From assembly GCA_030447315.1 (NCBI GenBank), contig JAUJPD010000001.1, positions 47,971-111,970 on the forward strand: a stretch of 64,000 nucleotides of DNA, written 5' to 3'. The DNA is from Actinomycetota bacterium. GTDB taxonomy: Bacteria; Actinomycetota; CADDZG01; WHSQ01. The notes beneath the pieces are model-generated. The model was not told the origin of the DNA. It saw nothing but the letters and a program-made list of their open reading frames with translations, and searched no databases. A program made the position numbers and the translations under genes. Shown here piece after piece: positions 33,807 through 43,759 of the stretch; positions within the stretch are counted from its first letter, which is position 1; every line of letters starts with the position of its first letter.

Positions 33807-33835
33807 AAGGGGGCCGGCTTGCGCTGGCCCCCTTT
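33807..33835. terminator. Hairpin terminator between convergent genes
   Basis: AAGGGGGCC-(GGCTTGCGCT)-GGCCCCCTTT, perfect 9-bp arms followed by TTT. Confidence 0.7.
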
Positions 33836-33868
33836 AACACTTCCCTTATATGGAGCTGACGCTGGTCC

Positions 33869-35143
33869 CTACTGGTCCCTTCGGACCGAGATGGACAGCT
33901 GCTTGCCGCTCGGCAGCGTGACCGTCGCCCTCGACGTGGGAGGAGTGGCGCGACGCGGCTGGGCTGCGGCGCTCGTAACCGGGCCGGGAGCCGACGCGGC
34001 CGGACGGCGGATCATGGCCTCGTCTAAGACGGGCGCAACCGGGCCGGAGACCGACGGGACCGGACGGCGGATGATGGTCGCACCCGCGAACAAGAGCACG
34101 ATGCTCAACGTGAGCAGTGGCAAGAGGTCACCTCCGGTGAACGGAAGGACGGCCGCCGTGGGAGCCGGCTCCGGCTCGGGTGCCCGTCGGATCCGCCTGT
34201 CGTTCACGGGGGGGAAGACCGGGTCCTTGTCCTTGTCGATGCGCTTTCCCCGGACACAGTTGCCGTCGGGAGGCAGCGGAGTGCCGTCGGGGCACAGGAT
34301 CGTCACCGGCGGCGGGTTGCACTTGCCGTTGGGAGGCAAGGGGGTTCCGTCGGGGCAGACCTCCGGCGGCGGGTTGCACTTGCCGTTGGGAGGCAAGGGG
34401 GTTCCGTCGGGGCAGGTAGGAGGCACGCAGTTGGGGTTGCCCGGGGGGCAGGGGGAGGCGGGGGCGGTAGGAGGCACGCAGTTCCTGTCGCCTGGAGGAC
34501 AGGGAGGAGGGGGCGGGGGCGGGCTGCAGCCCGTATGCGCAGGGTTCCCCTTTCCTACGCCCTTATTCGTGCTCCCGGGCTCGCATTCGTAGCCCTTGTT
34601 GTGGTCGTTTCCGTTGGGCATCTGGCCCCGCGGGTTCTTGTTGTCGGCTTTGCCCACACAACCGTCGCAGGGCTTTCCCGGTGAGTTATCCGAATCGCCC
34701 GGTCCGGGATTCTGGTGCGTGCCATCGCAGGTGGCGTCGTAGGGACCACCGGGGCCTTTGCCGTTCTGGTCGCAGTCGTTGCCTGGGGCCGGATCACCGT
34801 TGTTGGAGGGGGGCGACGAGTTGGATGAGCCCGACTCCGAGGTACCGGAGTCGCTGGAGCCGGAGCCGGAACCGGAAGAGGATCCGCCGGAGGATCTCGA
34901 CCGGCCGCCCCCTCGATTCGACTTTTCCGACGCCTGTGAGCTCCCCTTGGATGACTCGCTGTCGGAGCTGTCCTCCGACTCAGTGGAGTCAGGGGTGGGC
35001 TCGTCGGACGGCTGCTTATGAGCCTTCCCGTTCGCCTGACCCTTCTCGCTCGGAGCTGCGATCGCCGAGACCGCGATCACCAACACCAGCACCAGCGCGC
35101 TGGCGAGCACGACCGGAAGTCGCCTCAGCCTGTGAATGTCCAC
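33869..35143 (-). CDS. Secreted Pro/Cys-rich repeat surface protein with LPFTG-type sorting signal
   Basis: Signal peptide, SE-rich segment, CPDGTPLPPNGKCNPPP repeats, VLPFTGGDLLPLLTLSIVLLFAGATIIRR followed by a cytoplasmic-like tail. Confidence 0.83.
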   Translation of the reverse strand: MDIHRLRRLPVVLASALVLVLVIAVSAIAAPSEKGQANGKAHKQPSDEPTPDSTESEDSSDSESSKGSSQASEKSNRGGGRSRSSGGSSSGSGSGSSDSGTSESGSSNSSPPSNNGDPAPGNDCDQNGKGPGGPYDATCDGTHQNPGPGDSDNSPGKPCDGCVGKADNKNPRGQMPNGNDHNKGYECEPGSTNKGVGKGNPAHTGCSPPPPPPPCPPGDRNCVPPTAPASPCPPGNPNCVPPTCPDGTPLPPNGKCNPPPEVCPDGTPLPPNGKCNPPPVTILCPDGTPLPPDGNCVRGKRIDKDKDPVFPPVNDRRIRRAPEPEPAPTAAVLPFTGGDLLPLLTLSIVLLFAGATIIRRPVPSVSGPVAPVLDEAMIRRPAASAPGPVTSAAAQPRRATPPTSRATVTLPSGKQLSISVRRDQ

Positions 35144-35324
35144 CCTTGCCTCGCTTTCCTAGCGCGAGCGCCGCAGAAGCTTCCTCCCGACGAGCCCGAC
35201 CCGCTGCATGAGTCCCCGGAAGGGTACTCCCCCTCCCCCGAGCGAGGCTAGGCTGCTTTGTGAGGAAAATCAAGTCGAGTGGTACGTGAGGCCAGAGTCA
35301 ACTGGGGGGATTGGGTGGGCGTCC

Positions 35325-36287
35325 TCAGCCGACCTTTTCGTGGTCGGCGACGGTCCGGTTGACGAGCTTCTCACCAGAAGCGACAACAGCCTCTTCGCCC
35401 AGGATGCAACCCTCAACCTGAGCTCCAGGACACACCACGACGCCGGGAAGCAACACCGAGCCACGAACGTGAGCCTCTCCTTCTATGGAGGCCCCTGCTC
35501 CCAAGCAAGAGGACGCAACTACGGCCTTGTCGTGGACGCGGGCCGAAGGATGGATCGGTCCGGGGCCCTCCAGGGTTATCCGCTCCTCCAGTGCATCCAT
35601 GTTCGCCTGCAGATACTTCTCCGGGGTCCCGACGTCCATCCAGTACGCCTTCGTTGGGAGCGCGAACAACCGGGCGCCGTCGGCGACCAGCTCCGGAAAG
35701 AGGCTGCGCTCGACAGAAGACTCCTCCCCGTCGGGGATCCGATCGAGCACCGAGGGCTCCAGCACGTATGCACCGGCATTTATGAGGTCGGTGGGTGCTT
35801 GCCCGGGCGGCGGCTTCTCGATGAACCCGGTGACACGTCCGTCTTCGTCGGTGGGCACCACACCGAAGGCAGAGGGGTCTTCTACCGGGGTCAACAGGAT
35901 CGTTGCCTCGGCTCTCTTGTCTCGATGGAAGTCGAGGAGCTCTCCGAGGTCCGCGTCGGTCAGCACATCGGCGTTGAAGACGAGGAAGGTGTCGCCGCCG
36001 ATAACCGACTGCGCGTTCTTGATCGCCCCCGCGGTCCCAAGAGGGACCTCCTCGTGAGTCACCTCCATGTGCATCCCGCGTTCGGTGATCCGCTGCACGG
36101 TATCGGTGAAGGCTTCGGCCAGGTAAGAGGTGGTGAGGACGACTGCGTTGATGCCGTGCCGTTGGAGGAGGTCCAGCACGTGCTCTATGTGCGCCCGGTT
36201 GCAGATGGGCAGCAGGTGCTTGGGACGTGTGTAGGTGAGGGGGCGCAGCCGCGTGCCGAAGCCCCCCGCCAGCAGAACCGCTTTCAA
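35325..36287 (-). CDS. Sugar-1-phosphate nucleotidyltransferase (GMPP/RmlA-like) with C-terminal left-handed beta-helix
   Basis: LKAVLLAGGFGTRLRPLTYTRPKHLLPICNRAHIEHVLDLL...VFNADVLTDADLGELLDFH; TTG start overlaps the upstream stop. Confidence 0.88.
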   Translation of the reverse strand: MKAVLLAGGFGTRLRPLTYTRPKHLLPICNRAHIEHVLDLLQRHGINAVVLTTSYLAEAFTDTVQRITERGMHMEVTHEEVPLGTAGAIKNAQSVIGGDTFLVFNADVLTDADLGELLDFHRDKRAEATILLTPVEDPSAFGVVPTDEDGRVTGFIEKPPPGQAPTDLINAGAYVLEPSVLDRIPDGEESSVERSLFPELVADGARLFALPTKAYWMDVGTPEKYLQANMDALEERITLEGPGPIHPSARVHDKAVVASSCLGAGASIEGEAHVRGSVLLPGVVVCPGAQVEGCILGEEAVVASGEKLVNRTVADHEKVG

Positions 36288-36739
36288 TTCCCGGTGACGG
36301 TTTTCGAGGACACCCCGATCAATGCGATCCCGATGGCGATGATGCTCACACCGATCCACCTGAGCGTGGGCACGTTCTCGTGGAACATGAATCGAGCGAG
36401 GGCGACCACGACGACATAAGAGATGCCGACGAAGGGGTAAGCGAGAGACAGGTCAACGCGAGACAAGACCACCAACCAGAAAAGGGCGGAGATGCCGAAC
36501 AGGATTAGCCCGATCCACAAGAGTGGCTCTTTCAGCGCCCGCACCAGCGTCTGCCCCGCCTCGGACACCTGGGCGGAACCGATGCGCCCGATGGATTCCA
36601 TCGCGGCCTTCAGGGTCAACTGCCCGGCCGTGGCAAACACGACACTCACCACCAACAAAGCGATCGAGATCACCGTGGAGCCCGTGCGCGTCTGACCGGC
36701 CAGGGGAAGCATGTCGGGAGGTGGAGCTTCAAGCGCCAT
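36284..36739 (-). CDS. EamA/SMR-type small membrane transporter
   Basis: About four TM helices: VISIALLVVSVVFATAGQLTLKAAM..LLWIGLILFGISALFWLVVLSRVDLSLAYPFVGISYVVVVALARFMFHENVPTLRWIGVSIIAIGIALIG. Confidence 0.8.
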   Translation of the reverse strand: MALEAPPPDMLPLAGQTRTGSTVISIALLVVSVVFATAGQLTLKAAMESIGRIGSAQVSEAGQTLVRALKEPLLWIGLILFGISALFWLVVLSRVDLSLAYPFVGISYVVVVALARFMFHENVPTLRWIGVSIIAIGIALIGVSSKTVTGN

Positions 36740-36767
36740 GGTGGCGCAGTCTAGTGGCCCCCCGGCC

Positions 36768-38042
36768 TTAGGGGTTGGTCTGCACCCTGAAGAGAGAGTC
36801 CCTGAGTCCGAGGGCCGAGCGGATCGACCACCCACTGACCCGGACGGTCTTCTTGGCCCCCACGATCTTCACGCCGCCCGTGTTGTCCGGCTTGACCACG
36901 GTGACCCGGCCCGACACGCCGAAGGGCTTGATGAGCCTGAACGCTTCGACGCTGCCGACTCCGTAAGCGGCGTTGAGCTTCGACTCGAACGCGGAACGGC
37001 TCATCTCTACCGACCAGGTGTGGTTGGGGTTGGCCGCATTGTCATCGGGTGCGTCGGGCACGCCGCGGAGATACGGAAGCGGAGTGCCTCCCCACACGTT
37101 CTCGTTGTTCTCGGTGTGCCCACCCGACGAGCTTGAGTACAACGCCTGGATAGGAGCCCCCGAGTAGAGGATGACCTGATCCTTCGTGGCATCGACGGCG
37201 TTGGTCCAGTCATCCCAGTACCGCCCCGACGGAACACGTTTGGCGTCACCGCTGTAGACCTGGTCGAGCGTGGAGTCGTACACGGCGCAATCACAGGGAT
37301 AGCGGTGTTGGCCGGAGCGGCCGATCTTCTCGAAGGCATAGGTGCGCGCCGCGATCACCTGCGTGCGAAGCGCTGCACCGGGCCATGAGAAGGGGACCTC
37401 TCCCAGACCGTAGAGGTACTTCTGCATCGGAAGCGAGATGACCAGCCGGAGGCACTGGCCCCCCGAGCAGCGATCGCTCGGAAACGTTCCGAACACCATG
37501 CGGCCATAGGCGTATCCGATGTTCTTCTCGCTGACGCGGAACAGCGAGCCGTACCGTTGATAGAGCGCGAGCAACGGGCGCTCGGCATCACCGAACACGC
37601 TGCGGCCGTCCTTGCGGACCTGGTTGCCGTTCTTGTAGAGGCGCATGCCGCCGGTGGAACTGGGCTCGACCCGCCACTCGGTGCCGCTGCCTCCGCGCGC
37701 GATCGGGGTCGTAGAACCCGCGACCTTGAACGTCACGTCTCCGCCGCCTTCTCGCAGAGCCGACGAGGTCGCGGAGATAGACGAGCGGTACTCGAGGAGA
37801 CCAACGCGGATCTTGCCCGGCATGTCGGCGGCGGTCACCCGGGAGCCGGAGTAATAGTGCTCGAGGATCTGGGTTTCGGTGCGACCGCGCTGGGCGCGCC
37901 CGTAGGCCCCGTACTGGGACATCCCCATGCCGTGGCCCCAACCTCCGCCGGTGATGGTGACGGTCGTGGCGGAGAGCGCCGGAACAACGGGCGAGATGGC
38001 AAGGACGAGGGCGAGCCCCAGCCCCCTGGCGAATAAGCGCAT
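36768..38042 (-). CDS. SpoIID/LytB-domain protein
   Basis: GGGWGHGMGMSQYGAYGRAQRGRTETQILEHYYSGS...YLYGLGEVPFSWPGAALRTQVIAARTYAF. Confidence 0.92.
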   Translation of the reverse strand: MRLFARGLGLALVLAISPVVPALSATTVTITGGGWGHGMGMSQYGAYGRAQRGRTETQILEHYYSGSRVTAADMPGKIRVGLLEYRSSISATSSALREGGGDVTFKVAGSTTPIARGGSGTEWRVEPSSTGGMRLYKNGNQVRKDGRSVFGDAERPLLALYQRYGSLFRVSEKNIGYAYGRMVFGTFPSDRCSGGQCLRLVISLPMQKYLYGLGEVPFSWPGAALRTQVIAARTYAFEKIGRSGQHRYPCDCAVYDSTLDQVYSGDAKRVPSGRYWDDWTNAVDATKDQVILYSGAPIQALYSSSSGGHTENNENVWGGTPLPYLRGVPDAPDDNAANPNHTWSVEMSRSAFESKLNAAYGVGSVEAFRLIKPFGVSGRVTVVKPDNTGGVKIVGAKKTVRVSGWSIRSALGLRDSLFRVQTNP

Positions 38043-38100
38043 CGATCCATGATGCACCAATAAGGTAGGTACCCGCGCACGCGTGACTAGTCAGAGCTGA

Positions 38101-39162
38101 CTAGTCAGATAGGACCGAGTCGTACACCTCGACGGTCAGCGACGCGGTCCGCTCCCAGGTGTATGCGGCCGCGCGCGACTTCGCCATGAGTGACATCCGT
38201 CGCCGCAGAGGCTCGTCTTCCGCCACGCTCACAACAGCCTGCGCGAGCGCCTCCGCATCATCGGGCTCGACCAGCAAAGCGGCATCCCCAAGCACCTCTT
38301 CCGCGGCCGAATAGCGACCGACGACACACGCGGTGCCGGCGGCCATCGCCTCTAGAGGCGGCAGGCCGAAACCCTCGTAATGAGAGGGGTAACAAAAGAC
38401 GTCGGCCGCAGCCATGAGCCCGGGCAAGGTCTCGTCGCCCACGTAGCCCAGCAGCATCATCCCTTCGGTCTTGGGCAGCTCCGGCCCCCAGCCGGTGGGG
38501 CCGGCCACGACAAGGCGCCACTCCTGGAGCTGCGAGCGGATGGATCGCCACGCCTCCACGAGACGGTGCAGGTTCTTGCGAGGCTCGAGCGTCCCCACCG
38601 CCAGCACGAAGGGACCCGGGATGCCCATGTGCGCGAGGGCCGAGTCGGCGAGGGGGGTGGCGCCGAAGAAGCGGGGAGACACGCCCTCCGGCGTCACGGC
38701 GATGCGCTCGGAGGTATGGCCATACCGATCGGCCAGCTCCGTTGCCACCGCCTCCGTCGGAACGATCACCTTGGCCGCTCGCTGCAGCGACCAGGGAACG
38801 AGCTCGCGCAGACGTTCGCCGCCGGGAAAGACATCGGCGCGGTCGAAAGACAGATCGTGGATCGTCACCACTCCAGGGCGAGGACCGGTGGGCGGAAGGA
38901 CGAAGTTCGTGGCGTGCACCAGATCTGCACCGTCGAGAAGACGATGCGGGACGGGACGACCCAGCCTCATCCACGCGTTCTGAGCGAGCCGCGCCGGGAT
39001 ACGCCAGCGGGCAACGTTGCCGGCGGCAGGAGCCTTGAGAGAGACGGCATAGCGCTGCAACGTCACGCCGCGCGCTTCGAGAGCGCCGGCAAGCTCGCAG
39101 GCGTAGCGACCGACCCCGGTGGGCGTACCTAGAAGGGGCCCGGCGTCGTACGCGACCTTCAT
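38101..39162 (-). CDS. Glycosyltransferase family 4
   Basis: LAVGTLEPRKNLHRLVEAWRSIRSQLQEWRLVVAGPTGWG...FCYPSHYEGFGLPPLEAMAAG. Confidence 0.92.
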   Translation of the reverse strand: MKVAYDAGPLLGTPTGVGRYACELAGALEARGVTLQRYAVSLKAPAAGNVARWRIPARLAQNAWMRLGRPVPHRLLDGADLVHATNFVLPPTGPRPGVVTIHDLSFDRADVFPGGERLRELVPWSLQRAAKVIVPTEAVATELADRYGHTSERIAVTPEGVSPRFFGATPLADSALAHMGIPGPFVLAVGTLEPRKNLHRLVEAWRSIRSQLQEWRLVVAGPTGWGPELPKTEGMMLLGYVGDETLPGLMAAADVFCYPSHYEGFGLPPLEAMAAGTACVVGRYSAAEEVLGDAALLVEPDDAEALAQAVVSVAEDEPLRRRMSLMAKSRAAAYTWERTASLTVEVYDSVLSD

Positions 39163-40124
39163 CAGAAGGTCACGGCTTCGGCCGCCTCCCGATTGTCGAC
39201 GTACCAGTCGATGGTCTGCGACAGACCCTCTTCCAGAGGCATCTTCGCTTCGAACCCGAACAACTCCCTCGCCCGGCTGGTGTCGAGTCCGCGTCGAGGC
39301 TGTCCATCGGGCTTGGAGCTATCCCAAACCAGGTCGCCCTCGTAGCCGCTGAGGCGCGCGATCAGTTCGGCCAGCTCTCTTATCGGAACCTCGCGTCCCG
39401 ATCCGAGGTTCACGGGCTCGGCGCCGTTGAAGGACTCTGATCCCAGCACGATCCCCTCCGCGGCGTCCTCAACGAAGAGGAACTCTCGCGTCGCGCGCCC
39501 GGTCCCCCACACCTCGACCTGCGGTACAGCCTGCTCCTTCGCCTCGACGAACTTCTTGATCAAAGCCGGGATCACGTGCGACACGGCGGAATCGAACTTG
39601 TCGCCCGGCCCGTAGAGGTTCGTCGGTAACAGGTAGATGGCGTTCTGCCCATATTGAGCCCGGTTCGCCTGAGCATGCACGAGGAGAGCCTTCTTCGCGA
39701 TCCCGTAGGGAGCGTTCGTCTCCTCCGGATAGCCGTTCCACAGGTCGTCTTCTTTGAAGGGGACGGGGGTGTGCTTGGGATAAGCGCAGATCGTTCCGAC
39801 GATGACGGTCTTTTCGACCTCTCGCCGGCGCGCTTCTTCGATGATGTAGGTGCCCATCAAGAGATTCGACAGGTAGAGATCGGCGGGGTTCTTCATGTTG
39901 GCGCCGATCCCTCCGACCCGGGCGGCGAGGTGGATGACGACGTCGGGGTCCGCCTCGGCGTACAGCTTCTCGACGTCTTCGGCCCGCATGAGATCGAAGT
40001 CCTTGCTGCGCGGGACGATGATGTCCGCGGCGCCACGTTCGGACAGCTTGCGACAGATGACTCGGCCGAGGAACCCGGCGCCGCCGGTGATCATCACTCT
40101 CTTGGACGTAAAGAACCCTGCCAT
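39162..40124 (-). CDS. fcl: GDP-L-fucose synthase-like NAD-dependent epimerase/reductase
   Basis: MITGGAGFLGRVICRKLSERG...HLAARVGGIGANMKNPADLYLSNLLMGTYIIEEARR...GTICAYPKHTPVPFKEDDLWNGYPEETNAPYGIAKKALL. Confidence 0.88.
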   Translation of the reverse strand: MAGFFTSKRVMITGGAGFLGRVICRKLSERGAADIIVPRSKDFDLMRAEDVEKLYAEADPDVVIHLAARVGGIGANMKNPADLYLSNLLMGTYIIEEARRREVEKTVIVGTICAYPKHTPVPFKEDDLWNGYPEETNAPYGIAKKALLVHAQANRAQYGQNAIYLLPTNLYGPGDKFDSAVSHVIPALIKKFVEAKEQAVPQVEVWGTGRATREFLFVEDAAEGIVLGSESFNGAEPVNLGSGREVPIRELAELIARLSGYEGDLVWDSSKPDGQPRRGLDTSRARELFGFEAKMPLEEGLSQTIDWYVDNREAAEAVTF

Positions 40125-40185
40125 CGTCCTATCGTAGAAGACCTCCGCAGCCGCTCGAGCGGCAGGCCCGTGGCACAATCCCGCG

Positions 40186-41289
40186 GTGTCGACTTCCCCT
40201 CAGGTACGCGTCGCCTTGACGCTCGAGCAATGCTGGCATCGGGTCCCGGGGGGCACCGCCGTGGCCGCAGTGGGCATGGGGCGGGCGCTGGCCGAGCGGA
40301 ACGACGTGGAAGTCGTGGGAGTGGCCGCGGCTCACCGCTCCCCGGCCCCCAGCGCATGGACCCCCCCGATCGAAGTGAAGCACCTGTCGCTGCCCCGCCC
40401 CGCCCTCTACGAGTCGTGGCACCGCCTCCGCCGCCCCGCCGTCGAACGTGCAACCGGGCCTGTGGATGTCATCCACGCCACCACGATGGCGATGCCGCCT
40501 CGAACATCTCCCGTCGTCATGACGGTGCACGACCTGGCATTCCTGCACGACCCCACCCATTTCACGCGGCGCGGCCTTCGTTTCTTCCGGCGCGGGCTCG
40601 AGCTGGCGCTGGAGGACGCCGATCTCGTGATCTGTCCCTCGGCGGCCACACGCACCGATTGCGAGGACGCCGGGTTCGAGTCGGAACGACTGCGGGTCAT
40701 CCCGCTGGGGGTCGACGTCGTCGCGACCGACGGCCGGCAGATCGAAGAGATAAAGCGCCGCTACGGTCTCTCGCGCCCTTACATCCTGTGGACCGGAACG
40801 ATCGAGCCGCGCAAGAACCTGCCGCGGTTGCTGGAGGCGTTCCGCACCATCGACAGCGAAGCCGATCTGGCGCTTGCCGGACCCAAGGGGTGGAACGAAG
40901 ACCTCGACAAGTTGCTGACGGGCCTCGGCGAGCGGGTGAAGCCTCTGGGTTTCGTCCCCCACTCCGACCTCGGCCCCCTCTACGCGGGAGCGGAGGTCTT
41001 CTGTTTCCCCAGCTTGCTCGAAGGCTTCGGCTTCCCCGTCCTGGAAGCCATGGCCCAAGGCACCCCCGTGGTGACCTCGAGGGGCACCTCGACCGAAGAG
41101 CTTGTAGGAGACGGCGGGATCCTCGTGGATCCCCTGGAGGTCGGTTCCATAGCAGAGGGCCTGGGTTCCGTGCTCGAAGATGCAACGCTCGCGGAGACGT
41201 TGGCGGCGGCGGGCCGACGACGTGCGACCACGTACACGTGGGCGCGCACAGCCGAGGCTCTGATGCAGGTGTACAAGAAGGTGGCATGA
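40186..41289 (+). CDS. Glycosyltransferase family 4
   Basis: ILWTGTIEPRKNLPRLLEAFRTI...FCFPSLLEGFGFPVLEAMAQGTPVVTSRGTSTEE. Confidence 0.92.
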   Translation: MSTSPQVRVALTLEQCWHRVPGGTAVAAVGMGRALAERNDVEVVGVAAAHRSPAPSAWTPPIEVKHLSLPRPALYESWHRLRRPAVERATGPVDVIHATTMAMPPRTSPVVMTVHDLAFLHDPTHFTRRGLRFFRRGLELALEDADLVICPSAATRTDCEDAGFESERLRVIPLGVDVVATDGRQIEEIKRRYGLSRPYILWTGTIEPRKNLPRLLEAFRTIDSEADLALAGPKGWNEDLDKLLTGLGERVKPLGFVPHSDLGPLYAGAEVFCFPSLLEGFGFPVLEAMAQGTPVVTSRGTSTEELVGDGGILVDPLEVGSIAEGLGSVLEDATLAETLAAAGRRRATTYTWARTAEALMQVYKKVA

Positions 41290-42437
41290 AGAAGGTCGGG
41301 ATCAATCTGCTGTGGATGGTGCCCGGGGTCGTCGGCGGCTCCGAGACCTACACGACGCGCCTGCTTCACGGACTGATCGAACGGCCCTCGGAGATGGACT
41401 ACGTGCTGTTCGCGCTGCCGCAGTTCGCGTCCGCGCATCCCGATCTGACCAGCCGCTTCGAGACCCTCTACGCGCCTCTGACCGGACAATGGAAGTCGTT
41501 CCGCGTCGCGGGCGAGAACAGCTGGTTGGCGACCCAGTCACGCAGGAGGAAGATCGACCTCTTGCATCACGCCGGAGGGGTTCTACCGCTGTTCCCGTCA
41601 CAGCGCCCGGTGCTGACGATCCACGACCTCCAATACCTCTATTACCCGGAGTACTTCACGAAGACGAAGCTCGTCTACCTGCGCCAGATGGTCCCCCGCT
41701 CCGCTGAGAACGCGCGCCTCGTCCTGACCCCGAGCGAATTCACGCGCCGTACCGTCATCGAGCGACTGAACATCGATCCCAGCATCGTGACCGCGGTCCC
41801 CCACGGGATCTCGCCCCGCGAGGACAAGGTCGATGCCTCGGACATCCGAGCGCGCTACGACATACCAGGGCCCTTCTTCCTGTATCCCGCCGCGACCTAT
41901 CCCCACAAGAACCACCTCGTGTTGCTGGACGCCTTCGCGAAGCTGCTCAAGGTGCGCCCAGATGTCGCTCTGGTGCTCACGGGGGCCAAAGCGTGGGCGG
42001 AGTGGAAGGTCGCAGCCGAGATGCGCGACCGGATAATCAAAGAGATCGGCAAGCTCGGGATCGAGAAGGAAGTCAAGATGCTGGGTTACGTACCAGCGCG
42101 CGACCTGAACGCCCTGTACCAGGAAGCCGTAGCCGTGACGTTCGCCTCACGCTTCGAGGGTTTCGGTGCCCCCGTGCTGGAGGCCATGGCGCGGGGTTGT
42201 CCGGTCATCGCCTCCAACGCCACCGCGCTGCCCGAGGTGGTCGCGGAGGCTGGATACCTCGTCTCGCCCGACAACCCCGACGAGTGGCAACAGGCCATGT
42301 CTGTGCTCCTCGAAGACCACGAGCAGAGGGATCACTGGATCAAGCTGGGGGCCGAGCGGGCCAAGGACTTCGCGTGGACCCGGTCCGCTGAGATCCTCGA
42401 AGACTCCTATAACTACGCGTTGGAAACGACGCTGTGA
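41286..42437 (+). CDS. Glycosyltransferase family 4
   Basis: MKKVGINLLWMVPGVVGGSETYTTRLL...FLYPAATYPHKNHLVLLDAFAKL...FASRFEGFGAPVLEAMARGCPVIASN; ATG overlaps the upstream stop. Confidence 0.92.
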   Translation: MKKVGINLLWMVPGVVGGSETYTTRLLHGLIERPSEMDYVLFALPQFASAHPDLTSRFETLYAPLTGQWKSFRVAGENSWLATQSRRRKIDLLHHAGGVLPLFPSQRPVLTIHDLQYLYYPEYFTKTKLVYLRQMVPRSAENARLVLTPSEFTRRTVIERLNIDPSIVTAVPHGISPREDKVDASDIRARYDIPGPFFLYPAATYPHKNHLVLLDAFAKLLKVRPDVALVLTGAKAWAEWKVAAEMRDRIIKEIGKLGIEKEVKMLGYVPARDLNALYQEAVAVTFASRFEGFGAPVLEAMARGCPVIASNATALPEVVAEAGYLVSPDNPDEWQQAMSVLLEDHEQRDHWIKLGAERAKDFAWTRSAEILEDSYNYALETTL

Positions 42438-43678
42438 AACTCGTCGTGATCACGCCGCACTTCGCGCCGGACGTGGCTCCAACGGGCACGGTGATGACCC
42501 GGATCGTTCACGAGCTGGTCGGACGAGGCCACCGCATCGACGTCATCACGTCACTTCCCTGGTACCGCGACCACGCGGTCGAACCCGGTTACCGGGGCAA
42601 GCTCGTGCGCCACGAAGATGCTCCCTGGGGACGCATCACCCGGATGCACCCCTTCCCGGCCCCCGATAAACGCGCCCTGCTTCACCGCGCTGCGGCCTTC
42701 GGCGCCTTCAGCCTCATGGGGGCCGCTCTCGGCGCACGGGGGCCGGACGTGGACGGGGTTCTTGCGGTGTCACCGCCTCTGACCTTGGGGCTGACCGGGT
42801 GGGCGGCCGCGAGAGCCCGCCGCGCTGCTTTCGTATTCAACATCCAAGACGTCTTTCCCGACGTCGCGGTCGAGCTCGGCGTCCTCGAAGAGGGACCGCT
42901 CCTGAGTGCCGTCCGGCGCCTGGAGCGGTTCTGCTATGAGAGGGCCGACGCCGTCACCGTGTTGTCAGAAGACCTGCAGGACAACGTGCGCGCCAAGACC
43001 TCGCGCGCCGACAAGGTCCGCGTGGTTCCGAACTTCGTCGACCTGGTAGCGGTCTCTCCGGGGGAGCGCGACAACAGCTACCGGCGCGAGTTCGAGCTTC
43101 AAGGAAAGACGGTGGTGATGTACGCCGGCAACGTCGGGCTGTCGCAATCGCTGGACACGGTCGTAGAAGCCGCCGCCGCCCTCGCCCACGAAGAGGATCT
43201 CGTCTTCGTGATCAACGGCCACGGCGCACGCCGGGCCGAGCTCGAGAGACAGGCCCGCGGTCTCACCAACGTTCGCTTCGTCGACATGCAGCCCTTCCAG
43301 CGCCTCGGCGAGGTCCTGTCGGCCGCCGACATCCACCTGGTCCCGCTCAAGAAAGGGCTCGCGCACTCGAGCGTTCCCTCCAAGACCTACTCGATCCTGG
43401 CCGCGGGCCGCCCACTCATCGCGAGTGTGGACCGGGGCACCGAGATCGCCCGGCTGGTGGAGCGTTCCGAGTCGGGGGTGACGGTTCCGCCCGAGGATCC
43501 GGAGGCGTTGACCAAAGCGATCCGGCGATTGCTCGATGCTCCCGAACAACGAGCTCGCATGGGCGAGTCCGGTCGGAGGTTCGTAGAGGGCTGGGCCTCG
43601 CCGGAGGCGGTAGCGAAAGCCTACGAGGACCTGTTCGAGGAGCTACGGGACGCTCGGCGACCCGGTCTAGCTCGATGA
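42434..43678 (+). CDS. Glycosyltransferase family 4 (WbuB/WcaI-like)
   Basis: MKLVVITPHFAPDVAPTGTVMTRIVHELVGRGHRIDVITSLPWYRDHAVEPGYRG...MYAGNVGLSQSLDTVVEAA. Confidence 0.9.
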   Translation: MKLVVITPHFAPDVAPTGTVMTRIVHELVGRGHRIDVITSLPWYRDHAVEPGYRGKLVRHEDAPWGRITRMHPFPAPDKRALLHRAAAFGAFSLMGAALGARGPDVDGVLAVSPPLTLGLTGWAAARARRAAFVFNIQDVFPDVAVELGVLEEGPLLSAVRRLERFCYERADAVTVLSEDLQDNVRAKTSRADKVRVVPNFVDLVAVSPGERDNSYRREFELQGKTVVMYAGNVGLSQSLDTVVEAAAALAHEEDLVFVINGHGARRAELERQARGLTNVRFVDMQPFQRLGEVLSAADIHLVPLKKGLAHSSVPSKTYSILAAGRPLIASVDRGTEIARLVERSESGVTVPPEDPEALTKAIRRLLDAPEQRARMGESGRRFVEGWASPEAVAKAYEDLFEELRDARRPGLAR

Positions 43679-43759
43679 GGCGACCATCAGCGCCCGGACG
43701 AGGGCCGCTAGATGAAGGCAGCGGCGGGTGAAGGTGGGTTCGGTGCGACGGGGCCGAGA

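Noticed and set aside
39654-42437. 927-aa plus-strand ORF
   Set aside because: Only the part from 41286 is a real GT4 gene; the upstream portion is antisense to fcl and out of frame with the GT4 at 40186.
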